Shown in pieces: positions 33,983 to 42,952 of a stretch of DNA of 42,979 bases (positions are counted from its first letter, which is position 1; every line of letters starts with the position of its first letter). Made by a program: the position numbers and the translations under genes. This DNA is from an uncultured Aquimarina sp. (GTDB lineage Bacteria; Bacteroidota; Bacteroidia; Flavobacteriales; Flavobacteriaceae). Where the stretch lies: the NCBI GenBank assembly GCA_947495425.1, contig CANLYR010000040.1, forward strand, positions 1 through 42,979, read 5' to 3'. The notes beneath the pieces are model-generated. The model worked only from the letters and a program-made list of their open reading frames with translations, was not told where the DNA came from and searched no databases.

Positions 33983-35512
33983 TTATAAATCATTCAGATT
34001 GATAATATATGGAAAACTTTCTCTTCTATAATGATCAATATAGGTAAAACCAATATACGTGCTGCTTTCTAGTTTGTCTTTATGCATCGTAACTTTAATA
34101 CGTTCCTTTTTTGCCACTATATAAATCTTATCAATGATTTTGCTAGTGCTCGAGAAGTTTTTTTCTTTCTTGCCTTTGGACACTACTACATATTGAAACG
34201 AAATATCGTTATTTTTTTCTAAAGTAAAGGTAACATTTTCATTCAGGTGTTCTATTGCAACTACTTTTGGCGCAGGTATTGAGGTTTGTTTTGATGTTGG
34301 TAAAGCTGGCGTGAGTACAGGAGCAGTATATACTTTTGCAGCTAATAATTCAGCTATATCTTCATTCTCTCCTTGTAGTGATTTAGCACTAAAGAATATA
34401 TTGCCTTGCACATGGTTGTGTTTTCGGGCCAAATTAACTTGTTTAAGGAGTTCATCATTCTTAAACCATGCAGAATCTTTATTCTTCCTCACTTTATAGG
34501 CTCCGTTACCAATATATAAGTTTGTATTTGGACTATTTTTATCCCACCATCGCATTAATTTTCTATGTGCTGCAACAGGGTAATCCATACTCCAATAAAG
34601 TTGCGGAGCTAGATAATCGATCCAGCCATTTTGCATCCAAGTTATAGGATCTGCATATAGGTGATCGTATGTAGTTTGGTCAGCTTGTGTATCTGATCCA
34701 GAAGGATCTATGGATGAATTGCGCCATACTCCAAAAGGACTCACTCCAAATTGTACCCAGGGTTTTTTAGTTTTAATGTGTGCATGTGCGTTTTGTATTA
34801 ACATATTTATATTCTCCCTTCGCCAATCATCAAGGGTTTGATCAGGCTTAGCATATTGTTGATATGATAATTGGTCATCAAAAACTTCATCTTTGATTTG
34901 ATACGGATAAAAATAATCATCAAAATGAACAGCATCGATATCATAATTTGTAACGACTTCGTCAATTATATTCGTTAAGTGTTGTTGTACTTCTGGCAAG
35001 CCGGGATTATAATAATACTTCTTACCATATCGTATCATCCAATCCGGATGTTGAACATAATCGTGGGTTGGACTAAGCTTTTCTTTTTTCAAATCAAAAG
35101 TGGCTCTATAGGGGTTGAGCCATGCATGAAACTCAAACCCTCTTTGGTGCGCTTCATTGATCATCCATGCTAATGGGTCATAATAGGGTTGGGGTGGAGT
35201 ACCTTCTTCACCAGTAAGGTAACGAGACCATGGAGCTAATTTTGAAGGGTATAGAGCATCGCCAGCAGTGCGAATTTGAACAATAACTGCGTTGAAGTGT
35301 AATTTTTTGTAAAATTCTAAAATTTTAATAAAGTCATTTTGTTGTTTTTCTATGGGATCTTTTCCACTTTTTGGCCAGTCGATATTCACTACTGAAGCAA
35401 TCCATACTCCGCGAAATTCTCTTTCCGAGATATTTTTTACATTCTTCACCAAACTTCCGCAGGAAAAACAGAAAAGCATCAAAAAAAAGCAATATACTTT
35501 ACAAGATTTCAT
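33983..35512 (-). CDS. GHL10 (DUF187) glycoside hydrolase-like lipoprotein
   Basis: The 509-residue protein has a signal peptide with a lipobox-like CFS-Cys18 and no acidic run after the cysteine, so it is expected to be periplasmic. The TIM barrel of the GHL10/YngK family covers about residues 30-340: REFRGVWIASVVNIDWP, VIVQIRTAGDALYPS, FHAWLNPYRATF, DAVHFDDYFYPY, and FGVSPFGVWRN. A C-terminal beta-sandwich of about 120 residues follows. GHL10 proteins are associated with cell-wall glycans, but the activity of this one is inferred. It begins 10 bases after a terminator hairpin. Confidence 0.85.
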   Translation of the reverse strand: MKSCKVYCFFLMLFCFSCGSLVKNVKNISEREFRGVWIASVVNIDWPKSGKDPIEKQQNDFIKILEFYKKLHFNAVIVQIRTAGDALYPSKLAPWSRYLTGEEGTPPQPYYDPLAWMINEAHQRGFEFHAWLNPYRATFDLKKEKLSPTHDYVQHPDWMIRYGKKYYYNPGLPEVQQHLTNIIDEVVTNYDIDAVHFDDYFYPYQIKDEVFDDQLSYQQYAKPDQTLDDWRRENINMLIQNAHAHIKTKKPWVQFGVSPFGVWRNSSIDPSGSDTQADQTTYDHLYADPITWMQNGWIDYLAPQLYWSMDYPVAAHRKLMRWWDKNSPNTNLYIGNGAYKVRKNKDSAWFKNDELLKQVNLARKHNHVQGNIFFSAKSLQGENEDIAELLAAKVYTAPVLTPALPTSKQTSIPAPKVVAIEHLNENVTFTLEKNNDISFQYVVVSKGKKEKNFSSTSKIIDKIYIVAKKERIKVTMHKDKLESSTYIGFTYIDHYRRESFPYIINLNDL

Positions 35513-35522
35513 TTAAAATTTT

Positions 35523-35562
35523 AAAAAAGGCTTACTTAATATTTTCAAAGATAAGTAAGCCT
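35523..35562 (-). terminator. Terminator or attenuator between susD and the GHL10 gene
   Basis: A perfect 11-bp stem (35528-35538 with 35552-35562, 13-base loop) is followed on the minus strand by TTTTTT. It lies 30 bases after the susD stop and only 10 bases before the GHL10 start. It probably lowers readthrough from susCD into the enzyme and transport genes. Confidence 0.7.
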
Positions 35563-35592
35563 ATATATTATTTGACAAAATTAAATATTCAT

Positions 35593-36939
35593 TTAGATCG
35601 CGGGATCATCGGGTGTATTGGGGTTGTTGTTGCGCTCGATTTCAGGATAAGGATAAAAGTTTCTATTTCTCTCATCTGAAAATACTCTTGAGGCAGGACT
35701 TGGCTGTGGCCTATTAAATCTTCTACTATCTTCTAGACTCATCCCTGTCAAGAAAAGCTCAGCTCTTCGGTTTTGATATACCTCTAGCAATAAATCTGAA
35801 ACAGTGAGAGGCCCCACATATTCCGAAATGTTCGCATTTATACCTAAAGGATCGTTTGTATCTGTCCTTACTTCGTTTATAGCGTTTACAGCTGCGATTA
35901 GATCTGGATTGGCTTTTCTTAAATTAGCTTCTGCAATAATTAGGTTCATTTCATCGGGTATATAGAGTGGTATTGACTTTTCTATATCATCAAAAAAACC
36001 TTTTAGTTCTTCAATCGGCAATTGATTCGGATTGGTAACATCATCTGGCTCAAGATAGAATGAAATTCTACCATCACTAGCATCAAAGACAAAAGAATCA
36101 GGTAATCCAAAATTATCTCTCGGTTTGAAAGTTGAATTACCCCCTTGAAATATTCTGTTCCAAATAGGATTAGGATTTTGTGGATCATATGTAAACAAAG
36201 AAACACTAGATTGTGATACATTACTGGCATTTGTGATAGCAACATCATAATTGCCTGCAAATAAATTGAATCGCGCTAACATAGCTACAATGCTGTTTGT
36301 GAGATCAATATCCTCTTTGAGAATCTCATCTTCAAATTCACTAGAAACTGGAGTACTTTGTATTTCTATTAATGCTTCGTTTAGCAAACGTACGGCTTCT
36401 TGATAACCTGAAATTCTCGATACGTACGGAGCTTGGTCATCATTATTGGTTTCTATAATTACATTTTCGTAATGTTGACAAAGATTACCAATACTCAAGG
36501 CTTTAAAAAGTTTGGCATACGCTATTAAACCACTTGAGGTTCCACTTTCCAACTCTATTGTTGGAATAGCTTTAAGTACGTCCTCGCTAAGCCTTATTAC
36601 CCTGAGCGAATTAGACCAAAGCCCTTGTACATTTGAGTTAAAATTAGGTAAGCTTGTACCCCCATCTTCTAATTCTATCATATTCTGAAATGTTGTGGTT
36701 ATGGCACCTTCTCTAGTGGTTATTGCCGGCGTTTCTATAGTGAAACGTAATGCATTAGTAGAATATAGCTGTCTTATACCCACTGTGGAGGCAAGAATAC
36801 CTTCTCTAGAGGAGAAGACTTGTTCTTCGGTTGCAGAATTGGGGTTTTCAAAATCTGTTTCACAAGAAATCAGCAATGTAACAGCCATTAAGATTAATGT
36901 ATATCTGCTTTTTATAAAAGTTTTCATGATTGTTTTCAT
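35593..36939 (-). CDS. RagB/SusD-family outer-membrane lipoprotein
   Basis: The 448-residue protein has a lipoprotein signal (LLIS-Cys26) followed by acidic ETDFEN, fitting surface export. SusD-family features include the N-terminal TPR-like region (LLNEALIEIQSTP, IVAMLARFNLFAGNY) and the C-terminal YQNRRAELFLTGMSLEDSRR, seen as YQNRRAELFLTGMSLED. It caps the SusC pore and binds substrate. It lies five bases after susC. The context suggests amino sugars or peptidoglycan fragments as the cargo. An alternative start is the ATG at 36927. Confidence 0.92.
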   Translation of the reverse strand: MKTIMKTFIKSRYTLILMAVTLLISCETDFENPNSATEEQVFSSREGILASTVGIRQLYSTNALRFTIETPAITTREGAITTTFQNMIELEDGGTSLPNFNSNVQGLWSNSLRVIRLSEDVLKAIPTIELESGTSSGLIAYAKLFKALSIGNLCQHYENVIIETNNDDQAPYVSRISGYQEAVRLLNEALIEIQSTPVSSEFEDEILKEDIDLTNSIVAMLARFNLFAGNYDVAITNASNVSQSSVSLFTYDPQNPNPIWNRIFQGGNSTFKPRDNFGLPDSFVFDASDGRISFYLEPDDVTNPNQLPIEELKGFFDDIEKSIPLYIPDEMNLIIAEANLRKANPDLIAAVNAINEVRTDTNDPLGINANISEYVGPLTVSDLLLEVYQNRRAELFLTGMSLEDSRRFNRPQPSPASRVFSDERNRNFYPYPEIERNNNPNTPDDPAI

Positions 36940-36944
36940 TTTAA

Positions 36945-39900
36945 TTAGAAACTTGCGTTTACACTTATTTGGTATGTTCTTGGGATGGGTACACCTGCAA
37001 AATCAAAACCTCGTACTCCATTGCTTTGTCCGGCTGTATTGATTTCTGGATCCCAACCCGAGTAGCTATCCCATGAGATAAGGTTTCGACCAATAAAGCT
37101 TATTTTTAAATTATCGATACCTAAATTTTTAGGAGTGAAATTATAGCTTAACGTGATTTCACGAAGTTTTACAAAGGAGCCATCTTCTACGAACTCTTCA
37201 AAAATTCCGGCTTGAGCACCTCCTGTACCTTTTGGAATCTCTCCCGCTAATTCCCTACCAGCATTTACGCCTCCACCAAAAATTGCGTTGTCTAATAATC
37301 TACGATTCCAGTTAAAAATATCATAACCTTGCACGGCATCTAATTGAACCCGTAATCCAAAATTTTTGTAAGAAAACTCATTGATTAACGATCCAAACCA
37401 TTCTGGATTCGGATCTCCTATTAACTTATTTAACGATGTGCCTATTGGCTGGCCATCGACATCTCTTTGAGAAATTTGTGTATCTGCGTTCCCTAATTCT
37501 AATTGTGGGAAACCTTCTACTGTTAAAAGTAGACTACCATCTGGGTTTCTAGCATAGTATTGCCTATAAAACACGCCCAAAGGCTGACCTTCAATAACAA
37601 AATTAGTAGAAAAACTATCATCCAAGGTTAGTTGTTCTCCTGCTACTTCGGTAATTTTATTTTCATTTTTTGTAAATGTCGTGGTAACATCCCAAGAAAA
37701 ATCTTCATTTTTAATAGGTGTCAGTCTAAGTAAAACTTCAAAACCTTTATTTTCTAAACTCCCAACATTTTCAAATCGAGTACCAAAACCAGTAGAAGGA
37801 GATAGCTCTCTTTCTAATAATAAATCTGATACATTCTGTTCGTAATATGTGAATTCTAAACCTATACGGTTATTGGCAAAACTCGCATCTACTCCAAATT
37901 CAATCTCGTCTTGTCGTTCTGGAGCTAAATTTTCATTCCCTTGTTTACTATTGGGGACCAATCCATTACTGCCTGATATGGAGATAGGATCAAAAATTGA
38001 TAAACGATCATCAAATCCTAATGCAGTTAAATTACCTGCTTGACCCCAGGATGCTCTTAGTTTAAAGGTATTAATAGCGTTACCAAAAGTATCTGCCCAA
38101 AAATCTTCTGAAGAGATGAGATAGGAAACACTTGCTTTTCCGAATACTTGATTTCTTTCATCTTTACCAAACACAGAAGCCCCATCTAGTCTGATCGCAC
38201 CGTTGATAAACAATTTTTCTTTATAGCCAAAAGTTTGTTGTAAAAAAGTACCCCAGTACGATATTTCTGTCTTTCTTTCTCCCTGTTCTAGAATAGTTCC
38301 AGTTGTTGCGACTTGTACTATAGGTACAAGACCTGTAGCACTAATTGCTACAGATTCATTTTTTTCTTGTTGCCATGAACCCCCAAATACGGTTGATGAG
38401 GTAATTGCTGATGTAATATTGAAATTATAGTTAAAGTTAAGATCACTATTGTATTGAAATACATTAATATCAGCCCTTCTAGAAAATCCATCAGGTTGCG
38501 TAGAGGTATTTTCTCTGGGTATAAAAGCGCTGCCCGATTGATTGTATGAGTCTATACCCAAAGTGTAATTGGCCGATAGATTTTCGGTAAGCTCTGCTTT
38601 GAAACCAATATTTGTAATTGTTCTATTCGTAATTTGTCCAAAATCAAAACGATTCACTGCTTCAGCGGGATTTGTTGCAGGAACCAAAGGTGATGTAACA
38701 GGATATATGCCACTATCATTTGGTGCAGGGTTAATTGTATTGTCTGAGAAGAGAAAGCCAGTTATAGCACCGTAAGCAGAATTAATACCTCCATTGGGGA
38801 TATCATCACTTTCACTTCTAATATAATTAATGCCAATATTTGCTGTAAGCCAACTGGCTAATTCCTGTTCGACATTGGCTTTAAAACTAAATCTTTGAAA
38901 ATTAGTTCCCCTGACAATACCACCATTATCCAAAAAAGATCCTGACATAAAGTATTTCGTTTTATCGGTACCCCCTGAGACTGATAAAAAAGTTTCCGTA
39001 CCTATAGCAGTAGTAAAAATCTCATCCTGATAATTGTATCGCTGTACGGGTACCGTATTTAAATTGTTTCTATCCAAAGGATCTTCCCAGGCTAAGGGCA
39101 CTTCATTATAGTCAATTTCTTTACGAAGTTCATTAATTCTTATACTGGAAGAAAAATTAATTTTAGGTTTCCCTGTTTTTCCTCTTTTAGTGAATATTTG
39201 TACCACTCCATTACTTGCCCGAGATCCATAAATTGCTGCTGCTGCTGCCCCTTTTACGATTTCAATTTTTTCTATATCATTGGGATTAATATCGGCAAGT
39301 CTGTTTTGACTGTTTCCTCCTAAATCTATTAGATTATTAGACGAATTATTAACAAAAACGCCATCAATAATATATAAGGGATCAGACGAGCCTGAAATGG
39401 TGCTCGCGCCTCTTAAACGAATGCTAATGCCTCCGGCAGGATCACCCGAATTTTGTTGTACCAAAGCTCCGGTAGTTTTACCGGCAAGCGCTTGATCGAT
39501 AGCAATTGCTCCGTTGTTAACTAACTCTTCAGACTTTACAGAGGAGATTGTGTTACCTAAAGTTCTTTTATTAACACCAACCGAGCTACCCGTTACAATC
39601 ACCTCGTCCAGACTTAATAAATCTTCAGTAATTTTAAAATTTTGTATGATTTCAGTATTTGTGTCTAGATTTATTGTAATTTTCTCTGTAGCATATCCCA
39701 ACGAACTTGCAGTCAATTGATATTGCCCGGATGTTGTTGAAGCAGTGAACATATAATTTCCATCAAAGTCTGATACACTTCCTGATGAAGAACCTTCTAT
39801 GTAGACCGATACTCCTGGTATGGGAATATTAGTAGCCTGATCAGTAATAGTACCTGAAATGGTATAAAAATTATCTTGCGCATGTATTGCAGCATATAAT

Positions 39901-39971
39901 AACATAGATAGCAATAGACTTACTATCTTTTTTACGGGAATTCCCCGTAATAATTTGCCCCTATTTTTCAT
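36945..39971 (-). CDS. SusC/RagA-family TonB-linked outer-membrane transporter
   Basis: The 1008-residue protein has a signal peptide ending near AIHA-Gln32, a carboxypeptidase-regulatory-like domain (GTITDQATNIPIPGVSVYIEG), a TonB-like box (EVIVTGSS), a plug (AGKTTGALVQQNSGDPAGGI, IRLRGASTISGSSDPLYIID, ASNGVVQIFTKRG), and a barrel with the typical C-terminus ending in Phe. It imports the substrate caught by SusD in a TonB-dependent way. It lies 49 bases after nagB, so both are likely transcribed from the regulated nagB promoter. There is no STN domain, so signalling is not expected. Confidence 0.95.
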   Translation of the reverse strand: MKNRGKLLRGIPVKKIVSLLLSMLLYAAIHAQDNFYTISGTITDQATNIPIPGVSVYIEGSSSGSVSDFDGNYMFTASTTSGQYQLTASSLGYATEKITINLDTNTEIIQNFKITEDLLSLDEVIVTGSSVGVNKRTLGNTISSVKSEELVNNGAIAIDQALAGKTTGALVQQNSGDPAGGISIRLRGASTISGSSDPLYIIDGVFVNNSSNNLIDLGGNSQNRLADINPNDIEKIEIVKGAAAAAIYGSRASNGVVQIFTKRGKTGKPKINFSSSIRINELRKEIDYNEVPLAWEDPLDRNNLNTVPVQRYNYQDEIFTTAIGTETFLSVSGGTDKTKYFMSGSFLDNGGIVRGTNFQRFSFKANVEQELASWLTANIGINYIRSESDDIPNGGINSAYGAITGFLFSDNTINPAPNDSGIYPVTSPLVPATNPAEAVNRFDFGQITNRTITNIGFKAELTENLSANYTLGIDSYNQSGSAFIPRENTSTQPDGFSRRADINVFQYNSDLNFNYNFNITSAITSSTVFGGSWQQEKNESVAISATGLVPIVQVATTGTILEQGERKTEISYWGTFLQQTFGYKEKLFINGAIRLDGASVFGKDERNQVFGKASVSYLISSEDFWADTFGNAINTFKLRASWGQAGNLTALGFDDRLSIFDPISISGSNGLVPNSKQGNENLAPERQDEIEFGVDASFANNRIGLEFTYYEQNVSDLLLERELSPSTGFGTRFENVGSLENKGFEVLLRLTPIKNEDFSWDVTTTFTKNENKITEVAGEQLTLDDSFSTNFVIEGQPLGVFYRQYYARNPDGSLLLTVEGFPQLELGNADTQISQRDVDGQPIGTSLNKLIGDPNPEWFGSLINEFSYKNFGLRVQLDAVQGYDIFNWNRRLLDNAIFGGGVNAGRELAGEIPKGTGGAQAGIFEEFVEDGSFVKLREITLSYNFTPKNLGIDNLKISFIGRNLISWDSYSGWDPEINTAGQSNGVRGFDFAGVPIPRTYQISVNASF

Positions 39972-40020
39972 ATAATTGTGTTTAGAATTATCTCATACTT
40001 TTAAACTCAAAAATGAGTTC

Positions 40021-41967
40021 CTAGAATTTGTATCTTACAAATCCCTCAATAGCTTCGTACTCTGGAAGCCCCAGTTTATTATACTTTGCAGCAGTAGATT
40101 TGTTTCGTTCTTCTGCACGTTGCCAGAATTCACGTGCATCATTACCAGGAAACATAGCACTATCCTTTTGAGATTGATGCTTAAAAACTGCACTGCGTTT
40201 GCGGGCCATGTCTTTGGGGCCAATAGGGACTGCCATCTCCATATCAGAGATGTCCCATTCTTGCCAGGCGCCACGATATAACCACACATATGTAGTATTG
40301 ATCCATGAAACATTTTCCTTCACAAGTCGATCAATAGCTTCATAAATAATTTTGAGGCAAACTCTATGGGTGCCATGAGGGTCAGAAAGGTCTCCTGCTG
40401 CAAAAATTTGATTGGGCTTTATTTTTTGCAACAAATCATAGGTAATCTGTATATCTTCTTCCCCGGGAGGTTTCTTTTTAATGGCTCCGGTTTCATAAAA
40501 TGGTAGGTTCAGAAAATGTGCATTTTCTTCTAAAACATCACAATACCTGCAGGCAGATAATGCTTCTCCTTTACGAATCAATCCTTTAAACTTCTGAATT
40601 TCGGGAGTATCAATATCTCCGGGTGACTTTTTTTCGATAAAATGCCGTACTTCTTTTAAAAGCGTAGAAAGTTCCTCACTGGCTTGTTGATTTTTAACTA
40701 CGTCTCTGGTAAAATCCAGAAAGCGTATTACTTCATCATCAAATACTGCTATGTTACCCGAAGTTTGATATGCTACATGTACATCATGTCCCTGATCTAC
40801 CAGCCTAAGTAGCGTGCCTCCCATAGAGATTACATCATCATCAGGATGTGGACTAAATATCAGTGAGGTTTTAGGGTGGGGTGTTGCACGTTCTGGTCGA
40901 TTAGAATCATCCACTTTGGGCTTACCTCCTGGCCAGCCGGTTATAGTGCGTTGCAACTGATTGAAGACCTTAAGGTTGATTTCTTCTGCTGAACCTATTT
41001 CAGCAATTAGGCTACCCATACCAAATTCGTTGTAATCCTCGTTGGTAAGCTTAAGTAATGCTTTATTCAATTTTTCTGAAAGCCAAATGGCAGCTCTTTT
41101 AATTAATAAATCATTCCATTTACAGTCTGAAACTAACCACGGAGTTTTAATACGCGTTAACTCTGAAGCGGCAGCTTCATCTAAAATGAAGGTGCAATCC
41201 TGATGTTGCTGAAGGAAAGTAGCCGGTATGAAATCAGTAACTTTTCCTTCGATAGACTGTTGAATAATATTGGATTTTCCTTCTCCCCAAGCTAATAGAA
41301 ATATCTTTTTTGCAGCCATGATAGTTCCCACACCCATAGTAATAGCTCTTGAAGGTACATTTTCTTCTCCAAAAAAATCGCTGGCAGCATCGAGTCGGGT
41401 TACTTTATCCAGTCGAATCAAGCGTGTTTTGCTACTATTAGATGATCCAGGCTCATTAAAACCAACATGCCCTGTCCTACCAATACCAAGTATTTGAATA
41501 TCGATTCCTCCATACTGTTGGATTAGGTTTTCGTAGGCTTTACATGCTTGTTTTATTTGATCAACAGGTAAGGTGCCATCGGGAATATGAACATTCTTTC
41601 GGTCAATATCGATATGGTCGAAAAGATGTTCGTTCATAAACCGAACATAGCTTTGTAATGATTCTGGATGGATAGGATAGTATTCGTCAAGATTAAATGT
41701 GATCACGTTTTTGAAACTTAATCCTTCGTCTTTATGTAGCGCTACCAAATATTCATATACTTTAGTTGGGCTTGAACCCGTTGCCAATCCTAAAACTGCA
41801 TATTCATTGAGATCTGATTTCTTCTTAATTAGCTCTGCTATTTGACCAGCAACATAGGGCGATGCTTTTTCAGAATTTTCGTAAATAGATGTTTCGATTT
41901 TCTCAAATTTTCTGGATTCTGTATCCAAGAAATTATCTTCAGCCTTATACCTGGAAAATCTTTCCAT
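40021..41967 (-). CDS. nagB: Glucosamine-6-phosphate deaminase fused to a PIG-L-like domain
   Basis: The 648-residue protein has two parts. Residues about 30-300 are a NagB deaminase/isomerase with ATGSSP (63-67), the catalytic Asp94 in LDEYYP, and His167 in GIGRTGHVGFNEPGSS. Residues about 365-600 are a PIG-L/LmbE-type domain, with the zinc motif HPDDD at 374-378 and DPHGTHRVC near residue 515. The fusion is known in Bacteroidota. NagB converts GlcN-6-P to fructose-6-P and ammonia; the second domain may be an N-deacetylase for GlcNAc-type substrates, which is inferred. It is the first gene of the operon and is divergent from the DeoR regulator. Confidence 0.93.
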   Translation of the reverse strand: MERFSRYKAEDNFLDTESRKFEKIETSIYENSEKASPYVAGQIAELIKKKSDLNEYAVLGLATGSSPTKVYEYLVALHKDEGLSFKNVITFNLDEYYPIHPESLQSYVRFMNEHLFDHIDIDRKNVHIPDGTLPVDQIKQACKAYENLIQQYGGIDIQILGIGRTGHVGFNEPGSSNSSKTRLIRLDKVTRLDAASDFFGEENVPSRAITMGVGTIMAAKKIFLLAWGEGKSNIIQQSIEGKVTDFIPATFLQQHQDCTFILDEAAASELTRIKTPWLVSDCKWNDLLIKRAAIWLSEKLNKALLKLTNEDYNEFGMGSLIAEIGSAEEINLKVFNQLQRTITGWPGGKPKVDDSNRPERATPHPKTSLIFSPHPDDDVISMGGTLLRLVDQGHDVHVAYQTSGNIAVFDDEVIRFLDFTRDVVKNQQASEELSTLLKEVRHFIEKKSPGDIDTPEIQKFKGLIRKGEALSACRYCDVLEENAHFLNLPFYETGAIKKKPPGEEDIQITYDLLQKIKPNQIFAAGDLSDPHGTHRVCLKIIYEAIDRLVKENVSWINTTYVWLYRGAWQEWDISDMEMAVPIGPKDMARKRSAVFKHQSQKDSAMFPGNDAREFWQRAEERNKSTAAKYNKLGLPEYEAIEGFVRYKF

Positions 41968-42015
41968 AGGAGTAATAGATTTATGTGTGAATACTATATA
42001 TTGAATAAGCCTTTA

Positions 42016-42048
42016 CTAAAATAGGGCTAATAATTTTAAAAATTGCAA
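42016..42048 (-). promoter_or_regulatory. Possible nagB operon promoter
   Basis: On the minus strand TTG (42048-42046), 22 bases, TATTTTAG (42023-42016), one base off TAnnTTTG. The TTG falls within the first 20-bp operator, so a bound regulator would block it. The weak -7 match makes this tentative. Confidence 0.35.
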
Positions 42049-42057
42049 TTTCTTGCT
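42038..42057 (+). promoter_or_regulatory. Operator copy 1 of the nagB/deoR region
   Basis: A 20-base site (42038-42057) that contains the 12-base palindrome AAATTGCAATTT (42040-42051) and two TTGC blocks 10 bases apart (42043 and 42053). Its reverse complement agrees with 42118-42137 in 18 of 20 positions. It lies 71 bases before the nagB start codon. Confidence 0.7.
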
Positions 42058-42117
42058 GTTTTATTACTTTTTTTTATCAACAAATGAAGGTAATTGTTAT
42101 ATTTATAGTTTAAATAT

Positions 42118-42137
42118 AGCAAAAAACTGCAATTTTT
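42118..42137 (-). promoter_or_regulatory. Operator copy 2 of the nagB/deoR region
   Basis: This 20-base site is an inverted copy of 42038-42057 (18 of 20 positions agree), 60 bases away, and has two GCAA blocks 10 bases apart (42119 and 42129). It ends eight bases before the DeoR start codon, where binding could block the regulator gene itself. Confidence 0.7.
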
Positions 42138-42145
42138 ATCATCTT

Positions 42146-42895
42146 ATGCTTAAAGAAGAACGTCAGCAAGTTATTATCAATGAAGTAAGAATACATAGTA
42201 GAGTGTCATTATCTGACCTATCTGATAAATTAGATGTTTCTATTGATACTGTTAGAAGAGATGTTAAAGAATTAGATGCACTTGCAACTTTGAAAAAGGT
42301 ACACGGCGGAGCAGTATCTCTTGGTTTTGCACTTCATAATTACAAGGAACAAAATATTTATTTACACGAAAAAAAGTCTATTATCGCTAAAAAAGCAATA
42401 GCTCTAATTCCTAACAGAAGTGTTATTTTGATAAGTGGCGGCACTACTAATTTAGAAATGGCCAGACTATTACCCTCCAAATTAAAAACAACAGTTTTTA
42501 CACCAAGTTTACCGATAGCAATGCAGCTTACATTGCATCCCAGTGCAGAGGTCATTTTTATTGGTGGGAAATTATCAAAGCAAGCAAAAATAGCAACTGG
42601 TGGCAAAGCCATTTATGATCTATCCCAAATTACTGTCGATATGGGATTTATAGGTACCGGGTATATTGATATGCAAAATGGACTTACAGAGTTTGATTGG
42701 GATGTAGTACAAGTAAAAAAAGCCATGATTGCGGCTTCAAAAAAAATAATAGTGCCCACTATATCCGAAAAATTAAATACTAATCAGTGTTATAAAACGT
42801 GTAATTTGACTGATATAGATATTTTAATAACAGAATTGGATGCTGATTCTCACGAATTAAATCCATACAGAAATCATGATATTAATATACTATAA
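42146..42895 (+). CDS. DeoR/GlpR-family transcriptional regulator
   Basis: I choose the ATG at 42146, because the family starts with LKEERQQVIINEV; the longer frame from 42053 would run through both operator copies and has no domain. The 249-residue protein has a DeoR helix-turn-helix at about 5-55 (SLSDLSDKLDVSIDTVRRDV) and a DeoRC sugar-phosphate sensor domain (ISGGTTNLEMARLLP, FIGGKLSKQA, GFIGTGYID). It should respond to a sugar phosphate, most likely GlcN-6-P or GlcNAc-6-P here, and control the divergent nagB operon and itself. Confidence 0.9.
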   Translation: MLKEERQQVIINEVRIHSRVSLSDLSDKLDVSIDTVRRDVKELDALATLKKVHGGAVSLGFALHNYKEQNIYLHEKKSIIAKKAIALIPNRSVILISGGTTNLEMARLLPSKLKTTVFTPSLPIAMQLTLHPSAEVIFIGGKLSKQAKIATGGKAIYDLSQITVDMGFIGTGYIDMQNGLTEFDWDVVQVKKAMIAASKKIIVPTISEKLNTNQCYKTCNLTDIDILITELDADSHELNPYRNHDINIL

Positions 42896-42952
42896 ATAGC
42901 ACTAATACTATTTCTATGATAAAATGTCATAAATATTTCATATCTTTTCTAT

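Noticed and set aside
40004..40019. Hairpin AACTCA-AAAA-TGAGTT between nagB and susC
   Set aside because: The stem is only six A/T-rich pairs with no T run, so I do not call a terminator; nagB and susC are taken as one transcript.
40035..40313. Open frame of 92 residues on the minus strand inside nagB
   Set aside because: It is a shadow of the NagB-PIG-L gene in another frame; no domain and no independent start signal.
42053..42145. Longer N-terminus for the DeoR regulator
   Set aside because: The 31 extra residues have no family support and would be encoded by the operator region.
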